A stretch of 64,000 nt of DNA, taken from positions 9,181-73,180 of the forward strand of contig JBMNOV010000005.1 of the NCBI GenBank assembly GCA_050943255.1, given 5' to 3'. Below the pieces are notes generated by a model, which had not been told where the DNA came from, ran no database searches, and saw nothing but the letters and a program-made list of their open reading frames with translations. Numbering within the stretch: position 1 is the stretch's first letter; each line of letters opens with the position of its first letter. This document shows, piece after piece, positions 18,089-26,946 of the stretch. The DNA is from UBA4844 sp050943255. Its GTDB lineage: Bacteria > Bacillota > Syntrophomonadia > Syntrophomonadales > Syntrophomonadaceae. The position numbers and the translations under genes are program-made.

Positions 18089-19711
18089 TTGACCAGGTAT
18101 ATATTCATAACTGGGGGGGTGGTATCTTCACTAGGTAAAGGTATCACTGCGGCGTCTCTGGGGCGTTTACTAAAAAGCCGGGGACTAAAAGTATGCCTGC
18201 AGAAATTCGATCCTTATATAAATGTTGATCCAGGTACGATGAGTCCCTATCAACATGGAGAAGTATATGTAACTGAAGATGGGGCTGAGACTGATTTGGA
18301 TGTTGGCCATTACGAGCGGTTTGTAGACGAAAAACTAAGCCGTTATGCTAATTGCACCACTGGCCGGATATACCAATCAGTTTTAGATAAGGAGAGAAGA
18401 GGAGACTACTTGGGGCAAACAGTTCAGGTAATTCCCCATATAACTAACGAAATCAAAAGCCGGGTAACCATGATCGAGAAAAAGGTTTCTCCGGATGTAG
18501 TAATTTCTGAAATTGGCGGGACTGTTGGGGATATTGAATCCCTTCCTTTTTTGGAAGCCATTCGTCAATTAAAGTTTGACCTGGGTAGGGATAAGGTTTT
18601 ATATATTCACGTTACTCTGGTACCGTATATAAAAGCGGCGGGAGAGGTAAAGACTAAACCGACTCAGCATAGTGTAAAAGAATTGCGTAGTATAGGTATA
18701 CAACCCGATATTCTGGTTTGTCGTACAGAAAAGAATCTTTCCGAAGATCTTAAGGCTAAATTAGCTCTTTTTTGTGATGTCGACCGTGATGCCGTAGTAC
18801 AGCTGAAAGATGTTGAATCCATATATGAAGTTCCTTTAATGCTGGCTGCAGAACGTTTGGACATAGAGGTAATTAAGCGACTAGGGCTAAAATGCCGGGA
18901 AGCTGACTTGGCTGAATGGGAGGAAATAGTAAGGCGGGTGCACAATCTGGACAAAAAGGTAACAGTGGGATTGATAGGTAAATATGTAGAGTTACCTGAT
19001 GCCTACCTTAGCATAGCTGAGTCACTAAAACATGCAGGATTTAGATATAGTTGTGAAATAATTATTAAATGGATTTATGCTGAACAGGTAGAAAAGGAAG
19101 GTTGTGAAAAGCTTCTTAAAGATGTGGACGCTATTCTGGTTCCAGGCGGTTTCGGGGATCGGGGTATAGAAGGAAAAATAGCTACAGCCCGTTATGCCAG
19201 GGAAAATGATGTGCCTTTTTTAGGTATTTGCTTAGGCATGCAGTGTGCAGTAATTGAATTTGCCCGCAATGTATGTGGGTTAAATAAAGCGAATAGTGTT
19301 GAGTTTGATGCTGATACAGAATACCCAGTAGTGCATTTAATGCCTAGTCAGGAACAGGTAGAGAACAAAGGGGGTACCATGAGACTTGGGGTATACCCTT
19401 GTGAATTGGTTGAAGGAACTAAAGCTGCACTGGCTTATGGCACTAAAATAATCCACGAAAGACACCGGCATCGTTACGAAATTAATAACCTATTTAGAGA
19501 GCAGCTGGAGAACCATGGTTTAATAATCAGCGGGTTATCACCCGATAAGCGGTTAGTGGAGATAGTTGAGTTAAAAGAGCATTCCTGGTTTGTAGCATGT
19601 CAATTTCATCCCGAATTTAAATCCCGACCAAATCGGCCTCATCCTTTATTCTTGGGTTTTATTAAGAATGCTATTGAATATCGCCATAAAGAAAAAATCG
19701 TTCCTATTTAA
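18089..19711 (+). CDS. pyrG: CTP synthase
   Basis: PyrG aminates UTP to CTP with glutamine as nitrogen donor. The N-terminal synthetase domain (about 1-267) begins with YIFITGGVVSSLGKGI and contains the P-loop. The C-terminal class I glutamine amidotransferase (about 290-535) has the nucleophile Cys in FLGICLGMQ and the His-Glu pair in FHPEFKS. At 540 residues it is standard. The start is TTG after GAGAGGGGC. The gene lies after rpoE as in B. subtilis. The GGGC-start reiterative attenuator known for Bacillus pyrG is not evident. Confidence 0.97.
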   Translation: MTRYIFITGGVVSSLGKGITAASLGRLLKSRGLKVCLQKFDPYINVDPGTMSPYQHGEVYVTEDGAETDLDVGHYERFVDEKLSRYANCTTGRIYQSVLDKERRGDYLGQTVQVIPHITNEIKSRVTMIEKKVSPDVVISEIGGTVGDIESLPFLEAIRQLKFDLGRDKVLYIHVTLVPYIKAAGEVKTKPTQHSVKELRSIGIQPDILVCRTEKNLSEDLKAKLALFCDVDRDAVVQLKDVESIYEVPLMLAAERLDIEVIKRLGLKCREADLAEWEEIVRRVHNLDKKVTVGLIGKYVELPDAYLSIAESLKHAGFRYSCEIIIKWIYAEQVEKEGCEKLLKDVDAILVPGGFGDRGIEGKIATARYARENDVPFLGICLGMQCAVIEFARNVCGLNKANSVEFDADTEYPVVHLMPSQEQVENKGGTMRLGVYPCELVEGTKAALAYGTKIIHERHRHRYEINNLFREQLENHGLIISGLSPDKRLVEIVELKEHSWFVACQFHPEFKSRPNRPHPLFLGFIKNAIEYRHKEKIVPI

Positions 19712-19932
19712 GCTGTTGGGGGTATTATTTTTCTATTAATGTGGTATCCTCTGGCAATGGCACCTTCAAAGTTAAGGCTATTTTGTTTATGTCTTTTTAG
19801 GTGCTTCCTGGGGTTATCTTATTAAAGAATAGACAAGCAATAGAACCAGCTATGAGGATATAAATATTGCTTTTGCTTATTTGACCCCAGATGAGGGTAA
19901 TTGATGCAACTCTTATTCGAAGGAGAGACTTA

Positions 19933-21012
19933 ATGTTTACCACTAGAATTATAGATGACCAGGAAATGGAGCGTTATAATCAGTTTATAACATCGCATTA
20001 TAAAGGGCACTTCCTGCAGCTATGGGAATGGGGTGAGGTCAAACAAGGTATGGGTTGGGAACCGCTTCCTTTAGTACTTGAAGAAGACGGGGAGATTAGG
20101 GCTGCTCTACTAATCCTTAAACGCCATTTGCCTGTTCCTGTTTTAAATAAGTGTATATTTTACTCGCCCCGAGGGCCGGTAGTTGACATCGAAAGTGAAG
20201 AATTATGCTACGCATTATTTGAGGGGGCAGCTAAGGTCGCTCAAGAACACAATGCGATTTTCTTAAAAATTGACCCTGATGTACTGGTTAATAATCAAAA
20301 ATTTACTGAGATTTTGAAAAAGTGCTCTTTTACAAAAAAGGAGACTGGGGTAGATTTTGAAGGGGTACAGCCGACTTTCGTATTTAGGTTAGATATTAGA
20401 CCATCAGAAATAAACCTTCTGCAAAATATGCACTCCAAATGGAGATATAACATAAAACTTGCAAGCAGAAAAGGCGTCATTATCAAAGAAGCTAAAGAAA
20501 AGGAAGATTTAAAAACCTTCTATCGAATTTTACAGGAAACAGCTGCCCGGGATAAATTTCTCATACGAGGCTACGAGTACTATGAACTAATATGGAATTA
20601 CTTAATAATAAAAGGCTATGCTCAGATTTTTTTGGCTGAATACCAGGGGAAAATCATCTCAGCGGCTCTGGCAATGATCTTAGGAGATAAGGCCTGGTAC
20701 CTTTATGGTGCCTCTAGTAACGAGAATCGTAATGTTATGCCTAATTACCTTATTCAATGGGAAATGATACGCTGGGCTCGCCGTAAAGGGTGTACTATTT
20801 ATGATTTCCGTGGAGTATCTGGGGATTTAGATGAGAGTAATCCACTTTATGGGCTTTACCGGTTTAAAAAAGGATTTAACGGTGAATTTATTCAGTTTAT
20901 AGGGGAATGGGACAGGATTTACTCTCCGTTATTTTACTGGTTGTGGAGTACAGTTTTGCCTTATTACCTGAAAAGACGGTCAAGAAAAGATGATAAATTA
21001 GTAGGAGACTAG
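19933..21012 (+). CDS. FemAB/FemX-family aminoacyltransferase
   Basis: FemX-type enzymes use aminoacyl-tRNA to add the first residue of the interpeptide bridge to lipid II. The protein has the paired GNAT-like fold with LQLWEWGEVKQGMGWE at the start, MHSKWRYNIKLASRKGV in the middle and DFRGVSGDLDESNPLYGLY near the end, all typical of the family. I chose the ATG at 19933 (359 residues) after AAGGAG; the frame opens further up at 19891 without a binding site. The racemase-like gene follows after 2 bases, suggesting a joint cell-wall role. The added amino acid cannot be named. Confidence 0.88.
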   Translation: MFTTRIIDDQEMERYNQFITSHYKGHFLQLWEWGEVKQGMGWEPLPLVLEEDGEIRAALLILKRHLPVPVLNKCIFYSPRGPVVDIESEELCYALFEGAAKVAQEHNAIFLKIDPDVLVNNQKFTEILKKCSFTKKETGVDFEGVQPTFVFRLDIRPSEINLLQNMHSKWRYNIKLASRKGVIIKEAKEKEDLKTFYRILQETAARDKFLIRGYEYYELIWNYLIIKGYAQIFLAEYQGKIISAALAMILGDKAWYLYGASSNENRNVMPNYLIQWEMIRWARRKGCTIYDFRGVSGDLDESNPLYGLYRFKKGFNGEFIQFIGEWDRIYSPLFYWLWSTVLPYYLKRRSRKDDKLVGD

Positions 21013-21014
21013 TA

Positions 21015-22166
21015 GTGGAAAACATAATTGATGATCGCTGGCTGGAAATTGATTCTGCTGCGATAAAGCATAACCTTAAACAGGTTCAAGCTATCCTTAA
21101 AGAAGGAGTACGTTTAATTGCCATAGTTAAGGCTGATGCCTATGGTCATGGTGCGGTGGAATCGGCTAAGATTCTCTTTGAGAACGGGGTAGAATATTTT
21201 GGGGTTAGCTTTCTGGATGAAGCCTTGGCTCTTCGGTATGCAGGAATAAGTGCAAACATTATACTCCTTGCCCCGCTAATCTCCCCAGAACAGTTGAATT
21301 TGGCTGTTAATAATCAAATCACGGTTTCTTTAACTTCGCTTTTTGAATGTTCTTTGTTAGATCAGATTATCAGGGAAAAAAAGACTCAAGTTACTGTTCA
21401 TCTTAAACTAGATACTGGTCTGGGACGATTCGGTATGAACCAACATGAGGTTTTCTCTGCTTGTCAAACATTAAAAAACAATCCCTGCATATACATAGAG
21501 GGTATATATACACATATGGCAGAACCTACTAGGAATGCTAACTATACGAGGAAACAATTTAAACTTTTCATGAACACGGTGGAGTTTTTAAGGGAAAATG
21601 GGTTTATAATACCGTTGTGTCACTGTGCTAATAGTGCTGTATTCTTAAAATATCCTGAAATGCACCTTAATGCAGTGAGAATAGGGACATTGCTTTCAGG
21701 TGAATTGCCTGTAGGTAATTATAATAATCCTATTAAGCTTAAAAATCCTTACAGATATAAAACGCGAATACTTTCTCTAAAAACTTTACCTAAGGGAAGC
21801 TATTTAGGGTATTATCGTACGGCACGATTACGGGAGGATGCGCAAATTGCAGTTATACCTGTAGGTTTTAGACATGGTTTGGCTTTAACTGTTGGTAACC
21901 GTCCGGCGGGTTTTATGGACTTACTAAGAATACTAGTCAAGAATATTCTGGCTTATTTCAATGTACCCCGCTTAGTACCTAAGGTAAAAATAAATGGTAA
22001 AGAATTTCCCGTAAGGGGAAAGGTTTTTATGCAAATGGCACTGGTAGAAATACCACTAAATTTTACAGTTAAAATCGGCGATGAAGTCGAGGTTCCGGTC
22101 CGTAAAACCTTAGCTAGTCCAAGCCTGAAGCGGATTTATATAAAAGAAAAAGAAACTGTGGGGTAG
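21015..22166 (+). CDS. Alanine racemase-like PLP enzyme with divergent C-terminal domain
   Basis: The N-terminal barrel is that of alanine racemase: VKADAYGHGAVE carries the PLP lysine, and HLKLDTGLGRFGM and CHCANSAVFLKYPE are conserved. The C-terminal domain deviates. The catalytic-Tyr region is kept as LGYYRTA, but the usual GYADG reads GFRHG, the CMDQ motif reads FMQM, a hydrophobic insertion lies near residues 300-315, and the final NYE segment with the inner-gate Tyr is not present. It may be an alanine racemase of a divergent clade or act on another amino acid. The start is GTG, 2 bases after femX. Confidence 0.8.
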   Translation: MENIIDDRWLEIDSAAIKHNLKQVQAILKEGVRLIAIVKADAYGHGAVESAKILFENGVEYFGVSFLDEALALRYAGISANIILLAPLISPEQLNLAVNNQITVSLTSLFECSLLDQIIREKKTQVTVHLKLDTGLGRFGMNQHEVFSACQTLKNNPCIYIEGIYTHMAEPTRNANYTRKQFKLFMNTVEFLRENGFIIPLCHCANSAVFLKYPEMHLNAVRIGTLLSGELPVGNYNNPIKLKNPYRYKTRILSLKTLPKGSYLGYYRTARLREDAQIAVIPVGFRHGLALTVGNRPAGFMDLLRILVKNILAYFNVPRLVPKVKINGKEFPVRGKVFMQMALVEIPLNFTVKIGDEVEVPVRKTLASPSLKRIYIKEKETVG

Positions 22167-22203
22167 AAGATAATAGGAATTTATATAATGGAGGGGGTAG
22201 GTG

Positions 22204-23100
22204 ATGCGTAAAGGCTTGGTAGTAGGGATATTATTATTATTCGTATTGGTTATGGCCGGCTTGTCCTTAATGGTAGTGCAAGATTCTAGTAATAGTACAG
22301 TACTGAAAGGGACACCAGTTATCGGAGTAATAGAAATTAATGGTGTTATCGGAGGAGGTTTGCCCAGCTTTTTTGGCGGAAATACGGCTGATAGTGGCAC
22401 AATTATGAAAGCTATTAGAACTGCTGCCCGAAGGCCAGATATCAAGGCGGTGGTTATAAGGATAAATAGTCCTGGAGGAACTTCGGTTGCGGCTCAAGAA
22501 ATTGGGATAGAGCTTGATAAGCTTAGGCAGACTGGCAAACCAGTGGTAACTTCTATGGGAGATGTCTGTGCTTCAGGGGGATATTGGATTGCTTGCAGCA
22601 GTAATTATATTGTAGCTAACGCCAGCAGTCTTACCGGTAGTATTGGGGCTATTATGGAAGTAACTAATCTTCAGGGGCTTTACGAAAAATTAGGGATTAG
22701 TCAGGAAACAATTAAGAGCGGGGAACATAAGGATATAGGTTCAGCTAACCGGGAAATTAATCCTTTAGAGAAGGAAATTTTAGAAGGTATAGTAACTGAT
22801 TCCTATTCCCAATTCTTAACTCAAGTACGAAAAGGACGGGAAGGGAAAATCCAAGAAAATGAGCTTTCGCTTATAGCCGACGGAAGAATTTTTACAGGTG
22901 AAAAGGCTCTTGAATTAGGATTGGTAGATAGCTTGGGGAATTATTATGATGCGATTAAGCAGGCGGAAAAAATGGCTGGTTTAAAGCAAGATAGCAGAAT
23001 AGAAGAACTAAATAAAGAAAATTTTTGGAATAGTCTTGGACTGGAGGCACTAACCAGTAAGTGGCTCCCGGAATACCGTCTATGGGAACTAAATTATTAG
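22204..23100 (+). CDS. sppA: Signal peptide peptidase SppA (S49)
   Basis: SppA is a membrane-anchored Ser/Lys protease that degrades leftover signal peptides. A hydrophobic anchor covers about residues 5-23. The S49 core shows RINSPGGT, the catalytic Ser in CASGGYW, SLTGSIGAIM and the catalytic Lys in KSGEHKDIGS. At 298 residues it is the short single-domain form seen in Gram-positive bacteria and archaea. The ATG at 22204 follows GGAGGGGG; a GTG directly before it is less likely. It precedes the Yip1-like gene. Confidence 0.94.
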   Translation: MRKGLVVGILLLFVLVMAGLSLMVVQDSSNSTVLKGTPVIGVIEINGVIGGGLPSFFGGNTADSGTIMKAIRTAARRPDIKAVVIRINSPGGTSVAAQEIGIELDKLRQTGKPVVTSMGDVCASGGYWIACSSNYIVANASSLTGSIGAIMEVTNLQGLYEKLGISQETIKSGEHKDIGSANREINPLEKEILEGIVTDSYSQFLTQVRKGREGKIQENELSLIADGRIFTGEKALELGLVDSLGNYYDAIKQAEKMAGLKQDSRIEELNKENFWNSLGLEALTSKWLPEYRLWELNY

Positions 23101-23117
23101 AGCCCGGGGGTGAGATC

Positions 23118-23687
23118 TTGTCTTTGGTTGAAGTGGTATATGGAATTTTTTTTGAGCCAGTCAAAACCTTGAACTACTTGGCGCGGGTAAAACCCTTACT
23201 ATGGGGAATGATAATATTTTTACTTATTTTAACCCTGAACATTATCATAAACCATGGAGTTAACAGTTTTAATAGTATTAATTTTGTCCTAAATGACAAT
23301 TTTATCGGGGTTTTTGAAGTATTATTAGTGTTTTTAGCTTATTTATTATTAGTTATTTTGGCAGGAGTATTTTCCCTTTTGAGCGAAATATTGTACCATC
23401 GTGGAAACGCGAGCGGAATACTGGCCTGTTTTAGTTATGCAGCCATTCCCGGAGTTTTAGGACCTCCTTTGCACTTTGCATTCATATTGTTAGAAATTAA
23501 GGTGATAGGAGTAATCTTATATTTAGCATCATTAGCCTGGGTATTAGTTTTACAGATTATTTCATTAAGGGAAGCTCTCCATTTACGTACTAGCCAGGCT
23601 GTTTTGCTGTTTGCCCTGCCTGGGGTAATGTTAATTTTTGTATTAGTGGTTATAGTATTTGGGGGTTATAAGGTTATTGCTATTTAG
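23118..23687 (+). CDS. Yip1-domain integral membrane protein
   Basis: About five hydrophobic segments fill the 190 residues, beginning after VYGIFFEPVKTLNYLARVKP, which is the usual entry of Yip1-family proteins; the AAIPGVLGPPL segment is also typical. The function in bacteria is unknown. I chose the TTG at 23118, placed after GGGGTGAG, rather than the ATG at 23061 that lies inside sppA. It is likely cotranscribed with sppA. Confidence 0.75.
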   Translation: MSLVEVVYGIFFEPVKTLNYLARVKPLLWGMIIFLLILTLNIIINHGVNSFNSINFVLNDNFIGVFEVLLVFLAYLLLVILAGVFSLLSEILYHRGNASGILACFSYAAIPGVLGPPLHFAFILLEIKVIGVILYLASLAWVLVLQIISLREALHLRTSQAVLLFALPGVMLIFVLVVIVFGGYKVIAI

Positions 23688-23756
23688 TTAACTATAAAGG
23701 AATTTTATTACATATATAGAAACTAACGTCCATATACTATGAGGGGGGAAGCGACC

Positions 23757-24131
23757 GTGAAAAAAATATTAATTGTTGATGACCAAAAGGGGGTAAGGCG
23801 ATTACTGGAAGAGCTATTCAAAAGGAATGGTTGGGAGGTTGAACTAGCCACCGATGGTAAAGAAGCTATTGAAAAAGTTGATAGGATTATTCTCGATGTA
23901 GTCCTAATGGATATGAAAATGCCTCATATGAATGGATTAGAAGCTTCGCAATTAATATTAAAAAAGCATGGTTGTCTTGACATAATAATGATGACCGCCT
24001 ATGGAGAAATGGAAATAGTTAAAGAAGCCTTGGATGTAGGGGTTAAAAAATGCGTAACCAAACCATTTGATATAATAGAGTTATGTGATACTGTTAACCA
24101 GGTAGTTGGGAATAAAGCACAAATGGGGTGA
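23757..24131 (+). CDS. spo0F: Spo0F-like single-domain response regulator
   Basis: Spo0F relays phosphate in the sporulation phosphorelay. The receiver domain is complete and stands alone: acidic pair in LIVDDQKG, phosphoacceptor Asp in LMDMKMP, the switch Thr in MMTAYG and Lys in VTKPFD. The length of 124 residues fits Spo0F. The GTG at 23757 follows AGGGGGG. The order spo0F-fbaA-tal is the same as in B. subtilis, which favours this name over a chemotaxis regulator. Many Clostridia lack a full phosphorelay, so its partner kinases and Spo0B would need to be looked for elsewhere. Confidence 0.85.
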   Translation: MKKILIVDDQKGVRRLLEELFKRNGWEVELATDGKEAIEKVDRIILDVVLMDMKMPHMNGLEASQLILKKHGCLDIIMMTAYGEMEIVKEALDVGVKKCVTKPFDIIELCDTVNQVVGNKAQMG

Positions 24132-24135
24132 GAAA

Positions 24136-24990
24136 GTGGCACTAGTTGCAGTAAAGGAGTTATTGCTCAAAGCAGAGCAAGGAAACTATGCGGTAGGAGC
24201 ATTTAATGCTAACAACATGGAGATAGTGCAGGCAATTGTTGAAGCGGCTGAAAAGGAGAAATCTCCGGTTATTATGCAGGCCAGCCAGGGAGCTATTACT
24301 TATGCTGGCCTTGATTATATTACGGAAATGGTTAGGTTAGCAGCCATGTCAGCTTCAGTTCCAGTAGCTTTACATCTTGACCATGGAACTGATTTTGATC
24401 AGGTGGTTAGATGTATTCGCAGTGGATTTACATCGATAATGTATGATGGCTCCAAATTACCCCTGGAGGATAATATAGCCATTACCAGGAAAGTTCTTGA
24501 TATAGCCCGGCCTGTAGGGGTATCGGTAGAAGCCGAGTTGGGCAAAATAGGTGGTACCGAGGATAATGTTCAAGTTAGTGAAAAAGAAGCTATGTATACT
24601 GATCCTGACGAAGCCAGGTATTTTGTAGAACAGACCGGAGTTGATAGTTTGGCCATTGCTATAGGTACAGCCCATGGCCAGTATAAAGGAGAGCCTAAAC
24701 TGGATTATGAACGCTTGAGCCAAATTAAGGCACTAGTTAAGATACCTATAGTATTACACGGCTCCTCCGGGGTACCCGATGATTCGATACGCAAGGCTAT
24801 AGAATTAGGGGTTCGCAAGGTTAATATTGATACAAATATTCGGGAGGCATTTGTTGGTGCTATGCGTCGAGTTATTACGGAAAAGCCCAATGAAATAGAT
24901 CCCCGTAAAATATTGGGACCTGCGCGTGAGGCAACGGTGGCCGTAATTAGGGAGAAGATGAAGGCATTTAAGAGTTCTGGTAAAGCATAA
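24136..24990 (+). CDS. fbaA: Class II fructose-1,6-bisphosphate aldolase
   Basis: This zinc enzyme interconverts fructose-1,6-bisphosphate with dihydroxyacetone phosphate and glyceraldehyde-3-phosphate. The family marks are GAFNANNMEIVQA, the zinc ligand in LHLDHGTDF, IGTAHGQYKGEP and VLHGSSGVPD. The GTG at 24136 is only 4 bases after spo0F and preceded by GGGGTGAG; an ATG at 24106 lies inside spo0F. At 285 residues it fits. With glpX close by it can serve gluconeogenesis. Confidence 0.96.
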   Translation: MALVAVKELLLKAEQGNYAVGAFNANNMEIVQAIVEAAEKEKSPVIMQASQGAITYAGLDYITEMVRLAAMSASVPVALHLDHGTDFDQVVRCIRSGFTSIMYDGSKLPLEDNIAITRKVLDIARPVGVSVEAELGKIGGTEDNVQVSEKEAMYTDPDEARYFVEQTGVDSLAIAIGTAHGQYKGEPKLDYERLSQIKALVKIPIVLHGSSGVPDDSIRKAIELGVRKVNIDTNIREAFVGAMRRVITEKPNEIDPRKILGPAREATVAVIREKMKAFKSSGKA

Positions 24991-25049
24991 AATTAAAAGG
25001 AATATGTAAAGGCTGGGATTAGGGGTAATTAGCAAGGAGGATGAGATTA

Positions 25050-25691
25050 TTGCGTATTTTTATTGATTCGGCTAATCTAAATGAGATAAAAGAAATTCAT
25101 GCTCTGGGATTTCTTACTGGTGTTACTACTAATCCTAGCTTGGTTGCTAAAGAGAAACGTGATTATAAAGAGGTTGTTAAAGAAATATGTGAAATAGTTG
25201 ATGGGCCCATAAGCGCTGAAGTCATAGGAATAGACTATAATTCCATGATAAAGGAAGGGGAAGAATTAGCTGCCATTCATCCTAATGTAGTTATAAAAAT
25301 ACCCCTTACTTTTGACGGGCTTAAGGCTATTCATGCTTTCAGCCAAAAAGGAATAGCTACCAATGCAACCCTGGTATTCTCAGCTAATCAGGCTTTATTA
25401 GCAGCCCGGGCAGGTGCAAGTTATGTTAGTCCTTTTATAGGTAGAATTGATGATACCGGCAATGATGGTATGCTTGTTCTTAATGATATAATCACTATTT
25501 TTGACCAGTACCTTCTTGATACTGAGGTCATTGCCGCTAGCATAAGGCATCCTATGCATGTCGTAGAATCTGCCAAAACAGGTTCCCATATAGCTACCAT
25601 TCCTTATTCAATTATTAAGCAAATGGTTAAACATCCTCTTACCGATGCCGGGATTGAAAAGTTTTTACACGATTGGAAGCAGGCGTTTTAG
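25050..25691 (+). CDS. tal: Transaldolase / fructose-6-phosphate aldolase family protein
   Basis: The short transaldolase type of about 214 residues is shown by RIFIDSANLNEIKE, the GVTTNPSL motif, the Schiff-base lysine in VIKIPLT and FVSPFIGRIDD-like SYVSPFIGRIDD. It moves dihydroxyacetone units in the pentose phosphate pathway. I chose the TTG at 25050 at correct distance from AAGGAGG; the ATG at 25041 touches it. It corresponds to ywjH of B. subtilis and sits between fbaA and glpX. Confidence 0.94.
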   Translation: MRIFIDSANLNEIKEIHALGFLTGVTTNPSLVAKEKRDYKEVVKEICEIVDGPISAEVIGIDYNSMIKEGEELAAIHPNVVIKIPLTFDGLKAIHAFSQKGIATNATLVFSANQALLAARAGASYVSPFIGRIDDTGNDGMLVLNDIITIFDQYLLDTEVIAASIRHPMHVVESAKTGSHIATIPYSIIKQMVKHPLTDAGIEKFLHDWKQAF

Positions 25692-25716
25692 GGGATTTAT
25701 ATAGGAGGGTTTAGTC

Positions 25717-26712
25717 GTGGAGAGAGAGTTGGCTCTTGAATTTGCAAGAGTGACTGAAGCTGCTGCTCTTGCTGCAGCTTGTTGGGTTGGAAAAGGTGAT
25801 AAAATAGCTGCGGATGATGCGGCTGTTACTGCTATGAGAATTATGTTTGATACGGTTGCAGTTGATGGTGTTGTTGTAATCGGGGAAGGAGAGATGGATG
25901 AAGCCCCCATGCTCTACATCGGTGAAAGGGTAGGTAATGGGGTTCCGCCTGAAGTGGATATTGCCGTTGACCCTCTGGAAGGAACTAATATTGTAGCCAA
26001 GGGACTCACCGGAGCCATCGCGGTTTTAGCTGTAGCTCCCAGGGGCAGCTTACTACATGCTCCTGACATGTATATGGAAAAAATAGCTGTTGGCCCTGAG
26101 TGCAAGGGCAGGGTACATCTGGAGGCAAGTGTAAAAGAGAACCTTCGTCAGGTTGCCCGGGCTTTAAATAAGTTAATAAGTGAAGTAACAGTAGTGATTT
26201 TAGATCGTCCCCGCCACCAGGAAGTTATTGAACAGGTTAGAAGTGCGGGCGCGCGGATTAAACTAATAACTGATGGTGATGTATCTCCTGCGGTTGCTGC
26301 TGCTTACGATAATTCTGGTGTTGATATTTTAATGGGTATCGGTGGAGCCCCTGAAGGGGTAATTACTGCAGCTGCCCTTAAGTGTTTGGAGGGAGATTTT
26401 CAGGCTCGGTTGTATCCAGAAGGCCAAGAAGCACCTGAAGAAATTCGCCGTTGCCATGAAATGGGAATAAAAGATGTAAACAAAATATTCACTATTGATG
26501 AACTGGTTAAATCTGATGATGTTATATTTGCTGCTACTGGCATAACCGACTCATTCTTGCTTAAAGGAGTAAGGTATTATAAGAGAAGGGCTATTACCCA
26601 GACCTTGGTCATGAGAAGCAAATCAGGGACCATAAGGCATATTGAAGCAACCCATCATCTGGATAAAAAACCACTTTTTCAAAATGAAAGAATTAAATTA
26701 ACCCTGGATTAA
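25717..26712 (+). CDS. glpX: Class II fructose-1,6-bisphosphatase
   Basis: GlpX removes the 1-phosphate of fructose-1,6-bisphosphate, the committed step of gluconeogenesis. Family motifs: VIGEGEMDEAPMLYIGE for metal binding, DPLEGTNIVAKG, and GIGGAPEGVITAAALK. Length is 331 residues. The start is GTG after ATAGGAGGG. It completes the fbaA-tal-glpX carbon block and precedes rho with a 234-base gap. Confidence 0.96.
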   Translation: MERELALEFARVTEAAALAAACWVGKGDKIAADDAAVTAMRIMFDTVAVDGVVVIGEGEMDEAPMLYIGERVGNGVPPEVDIAVDPLEGTNIVAKGLTGAIAVLAVAPRGSLLHAPDMYMEKIAVGPECKGRVHLEASVKENLRQVARALNKLISEVTVVILDRPRHQEVIEQVRSAGARIKLITDGDVSPAVAAAYDNSGVDILMGIGGAPEGVITAAALKCLEGDFQARLYPEGQEAPEEIRRCHEMGIKDVNKIFTIDELVKSDDVIFAATGITDSFLLKGVRYYKRRAITQTLVMRSKSGTIRHIEATHHLDKKPLFQNERIKLTLD

Positions 26713-26946
26713 TTCCATATTTAGAGGTTAAACAACTTTGATTGCTGGTATAATATAATAAGATGGAATAGCAGGATAAGTGTTATAATTTATACTAGTA
26801 AACCTCCTTATGGCATTAATACCTACCTTGAAGCTAAATCATTTCTTCTAGTCATTAGCGAAATAAGGTATTCCCTGCAATTTTATTACCCATTCCCTTG
26901 TTTAAGTTCTAAGGTTAATATTTTTCTATCAGAAAGGAGAAAATTT
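26713..26946 (+). promoter_or_regulatory. Probable promoter/leader region of rho
   Basis: Two TATAAT boxes are visible (26749-26754 and 26784-26789), each with a weak -35 region. The leader of 150 bases or more could carry the autoregulation known for rho in other bacteria, but I see no strong hairpin. Confidence 0.35.
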
